Shown here one piece after another: positions 6,244 to 15,813 of a stretch of DNA of 64,000 nucleotides. The notes beneath the pieces are model-generated. The model was not told the origin of the DNA. It worked only from the letters and a program-made list of their open reading frames with translations, and did no database searches. The stretch covers positions 1 to 64,000 of the forward strand of contig NZ_AUHU01000006.1 of NCBI RefSeq assembly GCF_000423345.1, given 5' to 3'. Numbering within the stretch: position 1 is the stretch's first letter; each line of letters starts with the position of its first letter. Both the position numbers and the translations under genes were made by a program. The DNA comes from Marinimicrobium agarilyticum DSM 16975 (GTDB lineage: Bacteria; Pseudomonadota; Gammaproteobacteria; Pseudomonadales; Cellvibrionaceae).

Positions 6244-7659
6244 GTGTTTTCACTAAGGCGCAAGGGCGATTATCGCCTGCAGTTTACACGTGCGTTGAAG
6301 CGGCCAGGAAAATATAAGGTTGAGCTCTATCTTTTTACGCCCTATGAGGGGCGGTTTTCTGAGTGGACGCTCTCTGAGCAGCAGTTCTTTTTCAAGGCGC
6401 TAGAGCACCGCTTTCGTCTTCTGGGGCACCCCGACAGTAGCCGAGCGGGAAAGTCCGGCAGCTCGTTCACCCTGCTCTCACCACATTATGAAATTCAATA
6501 TGGGTCCTGGCTGTTCCAGTATCGAGCGTCGATAGACCACCTGCGTCAACAGATTCTGAACGCGGAGCTCGCGGACGAGCCCGTAAAGCGGGCACTTCGC
6601 TTGATCCAGAACTTCGCCCTGCGGCTACGAAAGTCCCGCCCGGAGCAAGACAGTCATCACCGTTACTTTCGACTGGTGGACGTTTATTTTTCCTGGCACG
6701 CGGAGCAGTTCCTGCTCGAGTGTATGGCCATGGAGGGGTTTTCGGGGCTCAATCCTGACCTGAAGCAGTCCATCAGGGAGTTTCTGGAGCAGGAGTATCG
6801 GTACCGGCGCGAGATGAAGTACGAGCCGGATTTCGGTGGCAACCCGACCCGCCTCTGGAATCGAATGAGTCTCTACCTGAGGCTATTGGAGTTCCCGGTG
6901 GTGCTGCGCTCCAAGGTGAGCGAATTGGGCTCTGGCACGCGAAAGTTGGTCAAAGCGGTGACGACGATGCTTATCATGTCGTTGTTCACCTACTTCCTGT
7001 TCAATACTCGCGCGAACAGTCAGCAGCTGTCACTGGCACTTCTTCTTGCCATTGCGCTGACCTATGCGCTGCGGGACTTGCTGCGCGATGACATGATAGC
7101 GCGCCTCACCGGCTGGTTGCGAAAAGGACGGCCTCGCTGGAAAATTCGCTTGCTGATGCCCTACACCAACAAGCTGCTCGCCTTAGAGACTGCATGGTTG
7201 GACTATCGTAAACGGCCCGACTTGCCGCAGCAGATTCAGGATCATTCCAGCACATGGGCCGCCAATGAAGACCGCCAGATCATCTGCTTCCGTTCCATGT
7301 TGAACCTGGACAAGGCCGCGCTGGTTGAGAACCAGATTCAGGAGCGCCTCAGCCTGGATTGCGAGGAGCTCTGCTCACTAATCCAGGCCACCAGGAACAA
7401 GGTATTCACCTGGACGGACAAGGATGACCCGCCCTGTGCCGTTGAAGCGCACCCCATCGATAAGCAACATGATTACGATCTCTTACTGGTCACTACCGAA
7501 GTCAGCCAGGGCTACTCCACAGCCCAGCGGTGGCGTCTACGCCTGGGAACCTCCGGTATCGTCAAATGCGAAACCAAGAAGGTAGAGTGGCCCAGCGCGG
7601 AGGAGCAGGCAAACAGAAAGGCGCTGAAGCGCCTGCACACTCGTTTCCGAAAGCGCTGA
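6244..7659 (+). CDS. Membrane protein of unknown function, 471 residues
   Basis: I do not recognise this family. A GTG start at 6244 follows GAGGG. The first ~230 residues are polar, helix-rich and arginine-rich (SEQQFFFKALEHRFRLLG). Two membrane segments follow at about 237-257 and 261-280 (TTMLIMSLFTYFLF and SLALLLAIALTYALRDLL). The last ~190 residues are again soluble, with a beta-rich patch (HDYDLLLVTTEVSQGY, then WRLRLGTSG). Both soluble parts probably face the cytoplasm. It ends 8 bp from the convergent chemotaxis gene. No enzyme motif is visible. Confidence 0.75.
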   Translation: MFSLRRKGDYRLQFTRALKRPGKYKVELYLFTPYEGRFSEWTLSEQQFFFKALEHRFRLLGHPDSSRAGKSGSSFTLLSPHYEIQYGSWLFQYRASIDHLRQQILNAELADEPVKRALRLIQNFALRLRKSRPEQDSHHRYFRLVDVYFSWHAEQFLLECMAMEGFSGLNPDLKQSIREFLEQEYRYRREMKYEPDFGGNPTRLWNRMSLYLRLLEFPVVLRSKVSELGSGTRKLVKAVTTMLIMSLFTYFLFNTRANSQQLSLALLLAIALTYALRDLLRDDMIARLTGWLRKGRPRWKIRLLMPYTNKLLALETAWLDYRKRPDLPQQIQDHSSTWAANEDRQIICFRSMLNLDKAALVENQIQERLSLDCEELCSLIQATRNKVFTWTDKDDPPCAVEAHPIDKQHDYDLLLVTTEVSQGYSTAQRWRLRLGTSGIVKCETKKVEWPSAEEQANRKALKRLHTRFRKR

Positions 7660-7667
7660 GCCTTCCG

Positions 7668-8984
7668 CTACTGCAACCGGTTGGCGAAGCGCTCTACCGC
7701 GTCCACCACCTGTTTGGCGCCTTCCTGAATTTCCACAATCACGGCGCCCGCCTGGCTCGCCAGATCCAGGCCATGCTCGGCCTCTTGTCGGGTGCCTGAC
7801 ATCTGACGCATGACCTCATCTGAAAGCGATTGGTTTTTCTCGACGACGCTCACGATTTCTTCAGTGGCGTTGCTGGTGCGAGCCGCTAACTGGCGTACCT
7901 CGTCGGCCACCACGGCGAACCCTCGCCCCTGTTCACCGGCTCTGGCGGCCTCAATGGCGGCGTTTAACGCCAACAGGTTGGTCTGCGCGGCAATACCACC
8001 AATGGTTTGCACGATGGCGTTGATTTGCAGGGACTGTTTACTCAACGCTTCAATACTTTGCGTCGCCGCCTGCATTTGTGCGGCGATCTGCTCCATGGTT
8101 TCGACGGTCTTCTTGACGACTGTCGTGCCTCTTTGGGCGCTGACATCGGTCTGCTGTGACACCTCGTAGGCAACGCTGGCGCCCTCTCGCACTTGGGCTT
8201 CCCGTGCTACCTCGTCCGTGACCACACTGGCAAATTTCACGACCTTTGAGAGATTGTCCTCGGCGTCATAAACCGGGTTGTAAGTGGCTTCAAGCCACAC
8301 TTCGGCGCCACGGCTGTCGATACGCTTAAAACGATCCGCCACGTACTGTCCGTTGTTGAGCTTTTCCCAGAAAGCGGCGTATTCAGGTGAGTCGACCTCC
8401 TCCGGGGTACAGAACATCCGGTGGTGTTTGCCGACAATTTGCTCTAGCCGGTAGCCCATGGCCCTCAGAAACTGCTCATTTGCAGTGATAATGATCCCAT
8501 CCAGGTTGAACTGAATGACCGCAGTAGAACGAATCAGCGCATCAATGAAGGCCTCGCTTTCTTTTGCACCTTCCACGGATTTGGTGACGTCACGGGCATA
8601 GCCCTGCACGTAGGCAAGCTTACCGTCCGCCCCTCGTACCGGAAACCAGTGAACGTTCAGCCAGACCAGAGGGCCACCATCGCCACGCAAGTAACGGTAG
8701 TCGTCACTGACGGGTTCGCCCCTGGCGATGGCCTGATTAAAGTTTCGGAAACAAGCCAGCTTTGGGACATAGGGCGGCACAATTTCCGACATCGGCCTTC
8801 CCAGCAGTTGGTCTTTCCGGTAACCGAGCGCATCGGCAAAGGCCTGATTGACGACAGAGATGCAGAGGTCGGCATTCAGCGTAATAGACAGCGTGCCCCG
8901 GTCCATCTGTTCGGTCAGTTGGCGCAGCATTGCCAATTCTGCGCGCTGCGCTTCGACTTCCTGTTTGAGGCGGCGATTGAACAT
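7668..8984 (-). CDS. Soluble PAS-PAS methyl-accepting chemotaxis protein (BdlA-like)
   Basis: The 438-residue protein has no membrane segment. A short coiled-coil start leads to two PAS domains, about residues 20-135 and 145-258. The first ends at [11 protein letters not shown]; the second has a haem/flavin-type PAS opening ([15 protein letters not shown]). The C-terminal half is an MCP signalling domain with the invariant hairpin tip [20 protein letters not shown]. It would sit in a cytoplasmic chemoreceptor array and pass redox, energy or small-ligand signals to CheA/CheW, as in BdlA or Aer-2-type receptors. No cofactor-specific residue can be assigned with confidence. Confidence 0.9.
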   Translation of the reverse strand: MFNRRLKQEVEAQRAELAMLRQLTEQMDRGTLSITLNADLCISVVNQAFADALGYRKDQLLGRPMSEIVPPYVPKLACFRNFNQAIARGEPVSDDYRYLRGDGGPLVWLNVHWFPVRGADGKLAYVQGYARDVTKSVEGAKESEAFIDALIRSTAVIQFNLDGIIITANEQFLRAMGYRLEQIVGKHHRMFCTPEEVDSPEYAAFWEKLNNGQYVADRFKRIDSRGAEVWLEATYNPVYDAEDNLSKVVKFASVVTDEVAREAQVREGASVAYEVSQQTDVSAQRGTTVVKKTVETMEQIAAQMQAATQSIEALSKQSLQINAIVQTIGGIAAQTNLLALNAAIEAARAGEQGRGFAVVADEVRQLAARTSNATEEIVSVVEKNQSLSDEVMRQMSGTRQEAEHGLDLASQAGAVIVEIQEGAKQVVDAVERFANRLQ

Positions 8985-9157
8985 CAGGGGACTCCCATAA
9001 ACGGTAATCCCCTGTTATCGGCAGGATAACGCCGGGCTTGAGGCGGGCTGGAATACTGGTAGCCCCCTAGCGACTTTGCGGGCACGGCTTATGGGATCGG
9101 CTCAAACGTATCAATCATGCAGTGGCTCGTCGCTTAAAACGCAGGGCTACAGAACGA

Positions 9158-9709
9158 TCAAAGCTGTGGCACCACCCACTGCACGATATCGTTGCTCAAG
9201 TCATTCAGGCACTTTTGCGTGGCCGAGCAGACGGTGTGAGTGGTGCCCATGTCCAGCACGCTGCTGCTGGGTGTGAACTCCGTGAGCGACGCAAAGGCGC
9301 AACTGTGGCTGGCCGTAACCACGCTGTTGGGCTCGGTGGCGTGAATCAGCCCTGCCGTCACCTTCACCGCCGGCAGGTTAGAGCTGGAATCCATACCGAA
9401 GGTGAACTCCTTGCTGCCCAGCGCCAGGCCTTCGATATCGATGGCCAACACAGGCGTATCGCCCCCTTGGATTTTATCTGCAGTGCTTGCCGCCTGCATT
9501 GCCAGGCCCCGCTTTGCGGCGCGCTCGAGGATTTTGCTCACCAGGCTTTTCTCGATCTCACAGGGCAGTTCGTCCTGGACGTAGTTATAGCCCTCGATAT
9601 TAAAGCCCAGGTTTTCGTTCAAGTAGATTTGGGGCGGGCGCTCCTCGGCCGAAGCGGCGGCGGCCAGAGAACCCAGCAATACCAGCGCAAAGAGATTCAA
9701 ACGTTTCAT
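9158..9709 (-). CDS. Secreted protein of unknown function
   Basis: The start at 9709 is set by GGGAGGAG 6 bp upstream and a typical signal peptide (KRLNLFALVLLGSLAAAASA). A longer frame reaching to 9862 lacks these. The mature 163 residues contain three cysteines (in ELPCEIEK, SHSCAFAS, TVCSATQKC) and no known enzyme motif. It starts 280 bp from the divergently transcribed CadC-like regulator, which suggests, without proving, that the regulator controls it. Confidence 0.65.
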   Translation of the reverse strand: MKRLNLFALVLLGSLAAAASAEERPPQIYLNENLGFNIEGYNYVQDELPCEIEKSLVSKILERAAKRGLAMQAASTADKIQGGDTPVLAIDIEGLALGSKEFTFGMDSSSNLPAVKVTAGLIHATEPNSVVTASHSCAFASLTEFTPSSSVLDMGTTHTVCSATQKCLNDLSNDIVQWVVPQL

Positions 9710-9989
9710 GGTCAAACTCCTCCCATCGGGGTGATTGGTACCGACCCTTATGCCGGTCGCCATACCCGCAATATAGAGTCTCTCGACCAGTTTGCACTGA
9801 CCGCGGGCAAACGGTTCGCTGACTTTTCGCTTACCGTTTAAAAGTCTTTTAAAAATAGTCACTTACGAGCAAAGCCCAGCAGCCTTCAAGTTGCTGTTTG
9901 TGGAGTGTATCGGGCAAAATGAGGCTACACTGACTCACCGAGTAACCATTGGTAAGCGTTGTTTCCGAACAATAACCGGCCAGAGGCCC

Positions 9990-12086
9990 ATGACGCATAA
10001 CGATACGGACTCATTCTCTCTCGACCAAGTGCGAGTGCACCCTTCGCGCAACGAGATCGAGGCCCACGGCCAGACCCTGCGGCTTCAGCCCAAGGTGATG
10101 GAAGTGCTGCACTATCTGGCTCGCCATTCAGAGCGTGTGGTGCCCAAGGAGGAGCTGGTGGAGCAGGTGTGGGCCGGTCGGGTGGTGACGCATGGCTCAG
10201 TGCAAAAGAGCATCAACCTGCTACGCAAGGCACTGGCGGAGCTGTTGGGGGAGCAGGACATCGTCACCCATTACTCCAAGAAGGGGTACCAGCTTCAGGT
10301 TCAACCGGTGTTCGCGCAGGCCCTTCCCGACCAAGAGAGCCAACCGTCCCGCCGGCGCTGGCGGCCTGCGCTGCTGGGGGCCCTGGTGCTGGCACTACTG
10401 GGAGGCCTTTACCTGTCCGTGCAACACAGCGGCCCGAGGCTCGACAAGCATCACCGGACCGACTTTGCCGGAGCGCAGCCTCTCATCGACGGACCTGGCC
10501 ACCAAACGGCCCCCGAGCCGCACCCGCACGGAGAGTACCTGGCTTACATCCAGGTATTGCCGCTCGCGAGCGGCAGCGCTCGTGAATACCAACTATTAGT
10601 GCGGGACGCCGAAGGAGAGGACTGGCGCCTTACCAGCACGGACGGTCAGTGGCTCGAATTGAGCTGGTCGCCCAGCGGAGACAGCCTGCTGGCCATCGAA
10701 CGAATTGACGATGAGGGCCAGCCCCTCAGCTTTTTCGGTCGGGAGCCTCAGCTCTACGACCTACACATCTTCCGGCTCGACCTGGAGCGGAGACGGGTGC
10801 TCGAAAAGCACCGTCTCAGTCAGTGGCAGGGTCACCTCGGCAGCGCCACCTGGTGGGATGAGACCACCGTTGAGCTGGTGGGGCGCCAGGGCGATGCCGC
10901 CCTCAATCAGCGCTACCACTATTCCCTTTCTGCCCAACGGCTGGATGTGGCCCCTTCGGCTGCGTTTCTGGGCAACCCGTTACTCAGCCGGGTACACGAG
11001 GACAAGGTCGCCGTGGCCAGCCAGCACAGCGGGGGCATTCGGATCGATCTGCTCGGGCCGGACGGCGAGCGCGAGGCGAGCCATGCCTTTGAATATAACA
11101 CCGTGGAAATGAGCTGGATCCCGGACGGCAGCGGCGTGCTGCTTTATGCGCCGGGCGAGCAGACGTTGACCCTGCTGTATCGCGATGGCGAGACCCGCCT
11201 CATTGAACACGACGACAAAATCCATGTCCGCTTGACACATCATCGATACCGGGCCGATGGACAGGCCATATTCTACGCGCGGTCCCGGCCGCGAACAGCC
11301 CTGTGGCAACTCAAACCCGATGGCACGCGCCAGCAGATTGCCAACCCGGAACACCTGAACTATATCGCGCGCTTTTCACCATCGGGAGACACGTTCGTAT
11401 ACGCGTCTGTGCGCGACCAACAGACTCAGCTGTGGCTGGTGACCGACGACGGCGAGCGGCCGATTCCCGGCCCAAGGATCGACGGAGATGTAGAGGCCAT
11501 CAACTGGAGCGGCGACGGCGAGCGGCTCCTCTACAAGGCGGGGAGCAACCTATACGCCTATCGCCTGAACGAGCAGCGCAGTACGATCCTGCTCGGCGAC
11601 GCCGGCGACCTGGAGCCACTGTCACTCACGCCGGAGGGCGACCGGTTGGTGGCCTTGCGCTCGAGTGGCGAGGCCCGGAATCTCTGGCGTATCAACCTGG
11701 AGAGTGGCAGTGAACAACAACTGACGTTCGGCGCCATCGGTTCAGCCGTCCACTACCGGGGCGACATCTATTTCAACTACGTGGGCCAGCGTAGCCTGTG
11801 GGTCCTGCGTGAGGGCGAACGCCCAGAGCGACTGTCCACCGCTCTGGAACAAAACGCTAAACTGCTTGGCGTCGCGGACGAGGGGGTGCTCTACGTCACC
11901 GGCGGCCGCTGCCGCGAATCCGACATTTTCCGTCTGGATTTTGCCAGGGAGCAAACGTCAATCTACCTCTCCCGCGAGCAGCAACAGGTATCCACCGAAT
12001 CAGTTCATCCCCAGCAGGGTGTGCTGTACCACCATTGCGAGCTGGCGGAGTCGGATATTTGGGTGTTATTGGAAACGGTGGACTGA
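9990..12086 (+). CDS. CadC/ToxR-like membrane regulator with beta-propeller sensor domain
   Basis: ATG 9990 is preferred to an upstream in-frame start because the wHTH domain begins right after it. Residues 8-105 form an OmpR/PhoB-type winged helix (RLQPKVMEVLHYLARHSERV, then HYSKKGYQLQ). One membrane segment follows at about 125-144 (ALLGALVLALLGGLYLSV). The ~550-residue periplasmic part has repeated TolB/WD40-like blades (SWSPSGDSLLA, ARFSPSGDTFVYAS, NWSGDGERLLYK). This one-component architecture binds DNA from the membrane and senses a periplasmic signal. Similar regulators sit next to uptake genes in Cellvibrionales and Alteromonadales. The target is unknown; candidates are the divergent secreted gene and the TonB operon downstream. 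Confidence 0.85.
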   Translation: MTHNDTDSFSLDQVRVHPSRNEIEAHGQTLRLQPKVMEVLHYLARHSERVVPKEELVEQVWAGRVVTHGSVQKSINLLRKALAELLGEQDIVTHYSKKGYQLQVQPVFAQALPDQESQPSRRRWRPALLGALVLALLGGLYLSVQHSGPRLDKHHRTDFAGAQPLIDGPGHQTAPEPHPHGEYLAYIQVLPLASGSAREYQLLVRDAEGEDWRLTSTDGQWLELSWSPSGDSLLAIERIDDEGQPLSFFGREPQLYDLHIFRLDLERRRVLEKHRLSQWQGHLGSATWWDETTVELVGRQGDAALNQRYHYSLSAQRLDVAPSAAFLGNPLLSRVHEDKVAVASQHSGGIRIDLLGPDGEREASHAFEYNTVEMSWIPDGSGVLLYAPGEQTLTLLYRDGETRLIEHDDKIHVRLTHHRYRADGQAIFYARSRPRTALWQLKPDGTRQQIANPEHLNYIARFSPSGDTFVYASVRDQQTQLWLVTDDGERPIPGPRIDGDVEAINWSGDGERLLYKAGSNLYAYRLNEQRSTILLGDAGDLEPLSLTPEGDRLVALRSSGEARNLWRINLESGSEQQLTFGAIGSAVHYRGDIYFNYVGQRSLWVLREGERPERLSTALEQNAKLLGVADEGVLYVTGGRCRESDIFRLDFAREQTSIYLSREQQQVSTESVHPQQGVLYHHCELAESDIWVLLETVD

Positions 12087-12206
12087 GTGAACCGAACCGA
12101 CCGGCGGCGCTCTGTCGTCTGTTTTAACGGACATACTCCGCTTAACCGCAAAAACAACAGAAGGTAAAGAGATATACACTTTTATGCTTGATTTTCTGTA
12201 AAACGC

Positions 12207-12223
12207 CTTGTAGTGTCTACAAG
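12207..12223 (+). promoter_or_regulatory. Perfect palindrome upstream of the TonB operon
   Basis: CTTGTAGTGTCTACAAG is a perfect 7-bp inverted repeat with a 3-bp spacer. It lies 58 bp before the first gene of the TtpC-TonB operon, within an AT-rich promoter-like stretch. Position and symmetry suit a dimeric repressor operator. It also resembles a short RNA hairpin, but no T-run follows. The regulator is not identifiable. Confidence 0.45.
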
Positions 12224-12281
12224 ACTATAAGATTACTAATAGCGACAATAGCGACTTCAACAACAACCAAAGGAATGAGTT

Positions 12282-12782
12282 ATGGCTGTCCGTTGCAATT
12301 TCCTTACCCGCACCTCTCTAGCCCTACCGCTGGCCTTTGGGTTAGTCGGCCTGCTCGGCTGCCAAAACGTTACTGAAAAAGACTGGGCGGCCTTCTGCCA
12401 AAATAACGAGTGGGCCAAGCACGGCTACTTCGATGCCACCAATGGCTTTTCAATCCAGTTGCTCAGTGTCTACAAGAACCGCTGCGGGGACAATCTTTCT
12501 TCAAAAGACGCGAAGGTGTACCAGCGCGGATTTCTCAAAGGTATAAAAGAATTCTGCACCTTTGAAAAAGGCTATGAACTGGGACGTGAAGGGGAGTCAA
12601 AGCCCGACACCTGCCCTCCAGAATTAGCGAAACAATTCAATGCGGGATTCCAGAACGGTCTGGGTGAGTACTGGAAAGAAGAAGGCCTCAAGCGCGCGCT
12701 GGAAGAAAAGCAAGAAGCTATGGAAACCCAGCAATCCGAGATAGGAAGAAGACAAAGCACGGGCTCCGGTCGAAGCCAGTAA
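12282..12782 (+). CDS. DUF2799-like lipoprotein
   Basis: The 166-residue protein has a lipoprotein signal peptide ending LVGLLGC, so lipidation at Cys27 and envelope location are expected. The mature part has the spacing of DUF2799-type proteins: a W-x-x-x-G start (EWAKHGYFDATNG), repeated aromatic-glycine units (YQRGFLKGIKEFC, YELGREGE, FNAGFQNGLGEYW) and several cysteines. A charged Glu/Lys/Gln-rich tail follows. It precedes the DUF3450 gene by only 39 bp and is probably the first gene of the TonB operon. Its role there is unknown. Confidence 0.7.
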   Translation: MAVRCNFLTRTSLALPLAFGLVGLLGCQNVTEKDWAAFCQNNEWAKHGYFDATNGFSIQLLSVYKNRCGDNLSSKDAKVYQRGFLKGIKEFCTFEKGYELGREGESKPDTCPPELAKQFNAGFQNGLGEYWKEEGLKRALEEKQEAMETQQSEIGRRQSTGSGRSQ

Positions 12783-12821
12783 TCGCCATTAAAATTCTTT
12801 GATCAGCAGAGTTACAACCCT

Positions 12822-13631
12822 ATGTATAAAGTTTTCGTCGCTGCCGCATTAGGTATAGGGTGGGTGCTGGCGTGCGTGCCCCTGCAAGCCGAGCAGCCGA
12901 ACCCCAACGCCCTGGTCGAACAATGGCTCAGCCTGGAAATCCAGCGGGGAAAATTACGTTCTTCTTGGGAAGAACGAAAAATCATTCTCGATCAACAGAT
13001 CCGTCTGCTCGAGGAAGAGGCGGCGACTCTTCGTCAGGTAATAGACTCTCACAAATCTTCCACGACTGATGCCGAGAGTGAGCGTTCCGACGTGCTCGCT
13101 CAACAGAACGCACTCGAACAACGACAAGACTCACTGGAAAAGAGTATTAATGTGGCAGTGCACCGGCTAAGCGCAGAGCGCCCTCGCCTTCCCCCGCCAC
13201 TACAGACGAGTTGGGAGATGAAACTCAAACGCCTGAGCGACGACAGCATGGCCCTCAGTGACCGGCTGGACGGAATTCTGACTCTGCTGACCGAGTTCCA
13301 CGAGTTCGAACAGCGGCTTGCGATCCACTCGGGCAATATTGAGGTGCCGAGACAAAACGACCGAAAGAAAACCAGACTCATGGTGACTCAAGTGTACTTG
13401 GGAGCCTCTCTCGGCTGGTACGTAAGCGCCGATGGCAGCCACTATGGTTACGGCGAATCCCGCCCTGGAGGTTGGCGCTGGTGGCACAACGAAGCCACTC
13501 AGAATGTTCTGAACGACACCCTTGATTCCAATGAAATTACGGCTTTAATTCAAGTGGCCAAGAATCCGGATAAGGCCACCCTGACAAGTCTTCCACTTGC
13601 CATTGAAAGCCCCCCGAGCGGCTCTCTCTGA
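12822..13631 (+). CDS. DUF3450 family periplasmic coiled-coil protein
   Basis: A signal peptide (FVAAALGIGWVLACVPLQAE) leads into a long coiled coil at about residues 28-150 ([33 protein letters not shown]). The C-terminal beta-rich part includes VTQVYLGASLGWYVSADG and ESRPGGWRWW. This is the DUF3450 family, which is regularly encoded directly before the TtpC-type ExbB of TonB2 systems in Vibrio, Shewanella and related bacteria. It acts in the periplasm, presumably with the long periplasmic part of TtpC. The coiled coil of TtpC in the next gene is similar in style, which suggests pairing. The start has a weak Shine-Dalgarno. Confidence 0.85.
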   Translation: MYKVFVAAALGIGWVLACVPLQAEQPNPNALVEQWLSLEIQRGKLRSSWEERKIILDQQIRLLEEEAATLRQVIDSHKSSTTDAESERSDVLAQQNALEQRQDSLEKSINVAVHRLSAERPRLPPPLQTSWEMKLKRLSDDSMALSDRLDGILTLLTEFHEFEQRLAIHSGNIEVPRQNDRKKTRLMVTQVYLGASLGWYVSADGSHYGYGESRPGGWRWWHNEATQNVLNDTLDSNEITALIQVAKNPDKATLTSLPLAIESPPSGSL

Positions 13632-13660
13632 AGCGCCAACCAACCAGATGGATTTGCCAC

Positions 13661-14992
13661 GTGAAATTTAAGCTATCGACTTTGCTTCTTATCGTTGTTG
13701 GGCTATTCAGCCAACAAAGCTACGGCCAATCTGATTTTTCCGATGATATTATGGAAAAAATCGAAACGGCCAAGGACAAGCTTGAATCCAGCTCTCTCAG
13801 CATAAACAAGGAAAAGCGCGCCTATGCCGAGCGGCTGACCAGCGCCGAGCGTGAGGTAGCACAGCTTCGCGAAGCGGCGGCCAGCATCCAGAGGGAAGCC
13901 GATGAGAAACTCCTGTCTTTACAGAACCTGCAGGAACGGCTGAAACGATGGCAAGACCAGGAAGACTATCAGCGGCACCTGCTACAACGTTATGTCAGCT
14001 TGGTCTCCGAAAACTACCTTGTAAGCCCCAAGGGAGACGATACCGGTTCCGCTATTATTGACTGGTCGCTATCCTACCTGGATTCAGCTACAAGCCCCTC
14101 CTGGGAGGAAACTGAGATCGCCGTCTCTTCCGGTGAGTTCATCCACGCGCAGGCAATACGGGTGGGCCCGGCAAGCTGGTTCGTATCCTCAGAAGGAGAT
14201 ACCTCAGGCCTCTACGAGGTGTCACCGAGCCGGCACCTAGCGAGCTATTACACCTTTGACAGTGATGCTCACGAGGAGCTTCGCCAACTGATCAGCTCGG
14301 GGGCCGGAGCGCCTGTTTTCGACCCTACCCAGGGCAGAGCGATAGAGATTGCCCGGAACAAGGAAACCCTGGTGCAACATGTAAAGAAAGGCGGGCTCTG
14401 GATCATACCCATCCTATTCTCCGGCGCTCTTGCTTTGGGCATCGCTATTGTCAAGTCCATTCAGCTGGGACGACTGTCACACCCCTCTCAGGCCACGTTG
14501 GATAAGGTTGAAACGGCGCTCACCACAAACACCCCCCAATCACTCGGCTGGGCACAGAATGTCTTCAAGAGCGATAATCCGCCATATCAACGAATAGTGG
14601 ATATTATCGCGAGCCAGCCTCCCTCTCAGGGTCGCGACGATAGTCTCTTCTCACACTTGGCTGAGTCCCGCCGTCAGGTAGAAAAATATCTGGGTGTCAT
14701 CGCACTCACCGCCGCCATAGCACCGTTGCTGGGCTTGCTGGGTACCGTATCCGGAATGATCAAAACTTTCAAAATGCTGACTATCTTCGGTAGCGGCGAT
14801 CCTGCCGCTGTGTCAGGGGGCATCTCGGAAGCGCTCGTCACCACGGAGCTGGGCCTGATCGTTGCAATTCCTGCACTGGTGGTCAGTGCGTTGCTCTCCA
14901 GAAAGACGAAAAGCTATATGCACCACCTGGAAAATACCGCGATTGCACTCAACAATCACTCCAGCGAACGAGCCGGCGGCGTCACGACATGA
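13661..14992 (+). CDS. ttpC: TtpC-type MotA/TolQ/ExbB protein with periplasmic coiled coil
   Basis: The 443-residue protein fuses a secreted coiled-coil region to an ExbB-type proton channel. A signal peptide (STLLLIVVGLFSQQSYG) is followed by coiled coil at about 25-110 and a beta domain similar to the end of the DUF3450 protein (VGPASWFVSSEGDTSGLYEV). Three membrane segments follow (about 247-268, 345-370, 395-415) with the family motif PLLGLLGTVSGMIKTF. That is the layout of TtpC, required by TonB2 systems of vibrios. The start is GTG. The stop overlaps the next start by ATGA, so translation is coupled. Confidence 0.88.
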   Translation: MKFKLSTLLLIVVGLFSQQSYGQSDFSDDIMEKIETAKDKLESSSLSINKEKRAYAERLTSAEREVAQLREAAASIQREADEKLLSLQNLQERLKRWQDQEDYQRHLLQRYVSLVSENYLVSPKGDDTGSAIIDWSLSYLDSATSPSWEETEIAVSSGEFIHAQAIRVGPASWFVSSEGDTSGLYEVSPSRHLASYYTFDSDAHEELRQLISSGAGAPVFDPTQGRAIEIARNKETLVQHVKKGGLWIIPILFSGALALGIAIVKSIQLGRLSHPSQATLDKVETALTTNTPQSLGWAQNVFKSDNPPYQRIVDIIASQPPSQGRDDSLFSHLAESRRQVEKYLGVIALTAAIAPLLGLLGTVSGMIKTFKMLTIFGSGDPAAVSGGISEALVTTELGLIVAIPALVVSALLSRKTKSYMHHLENTAIALNNHSSERAGGVTT

Positions 14993-15414
14993 ATTGGGGT
15001 GACTTGATCGTGTTCAGAAGCCCTATCGCTATCGCCATTGTCATCCTGGCGGTGGCGATATACAGCCAACTGATCAAGCTATGCTTTTTGATGCCGACCA
15101 GTCGCGAATGGGCCGCCCGCGTACGAACGTCAAGCCGCAGCTTTAAAGTCGTCAGCTCGGCGCTGCCTCTGCTGGGCTTATTGGGCACAATCAATGGCCT
15201 TATGAGCACCTTTGGAGCGCTGTCCTATAATATGGCACTGGACCTTAATACGCTGCTTGCCAGCGGTATCTCCGAGGCCATGTTCACTACACAGCTAGGA
15301 CTGGCCCTTGTCGTTCCAGCGATAATTCTTCAGACAACCCTTAACAGTCGCTTTCAACGGTATCTATTGGAGTTTCAAAAACATCATGCATCGGGATTTA
15401 CGCCAAAGGCTTGA
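14989..15414 (+). CDS. exbB: ExbB-type biopolymer transport protein
   Basis: This is a short (141-residue) second MotA/TolQ/ExbB protein. It has a first membrane helix near residues 12-28 (SPIAIAIVILAVAIYSQLI), the conserved SALPLLGLLGTINGLMSTF and a third helix near QLGLALVVPAIILQT. With ExbD it forms the inner-membrane proton channel that energises TonB. Its start overlaps the ttpC stop by 4 bp and its end overlaps exbD by 29 bp, so stoichiometry is probably set by translational coupling. Confidence 0.9.
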   Translation: MNWGDLIVFRSPIAIAIVILAVAIYSQLIKLCFLMPTSREWAARVRTSSRSFKVVSSALPLLGLLGTINGLMSTFGALSYNMALDLNTLLASGISEAMFTTQLGLALVVPAIILQTTLNSRFQRYLLEFQKHHASGFTPKA

Positions 15415-15793
15415 TGAGCAGGAAAAGCACGAGATTGATCTGGCTCCATTGCTGGATGTCGTGTTTATTCTTCTAATTTTCTTTATCGTGACTTCAGTTT
15501 TCGTTCAGGAGACCGGGGTCGACGTGAACAAGCCATCAGCCGTTTCCACAAAAACATTAGAGCGTTCCGCCATATTGATCGCCATTACCTCGGACAACCA
15601 GGTAGTGTATGCGGGAACCAACGTCGGCGTCGCCGGCATTCGAAGCGCCGTTTCAGTCGCTCTACGCAAGCGGGACCGTCCAGTGATAATCCAGGCTGAC
15701 AAAGATGTGGTGACTTCAAAGCTTGTGGACGTTATCGATCAGGCAAAGCTGGCCGGTGCTGACAATGTCAGCATCGCAACGGTTGAGCGCTAA
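15386..15793 (+). CDS. exbD: ExbD-type biopolymer transport protein
   Basis: The 135-residue protein has one N-terminal membrane helix carrying the proton-conducting aspartate (APLLDVVFILLIFFIVTSVF, Asp24) and a periplasmic domain ending VIDQAKLAGADNVSIATVE. These are hallmarks of ExbD/TolR. It completes the ExbB-ExbD motor driving the downstream TonB. It begins inside the exbB reading frame. Confidence 0.92.
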   Translation: MHRDLRQRLDEQEKHEIDLAPLLDVVFILLIFFIVTSVFVQETGVDVNKPSAVSTKTLERSAILIAITSDNQVVYAGTNVGVAGIRSAVSVALRKRDRPVIIQADKDVVTSKLVDVIDQAKLAGADNVSIATVER

Positions 15794-15813
15794 GAGGGGG
15801 GCCAACCAGTACT

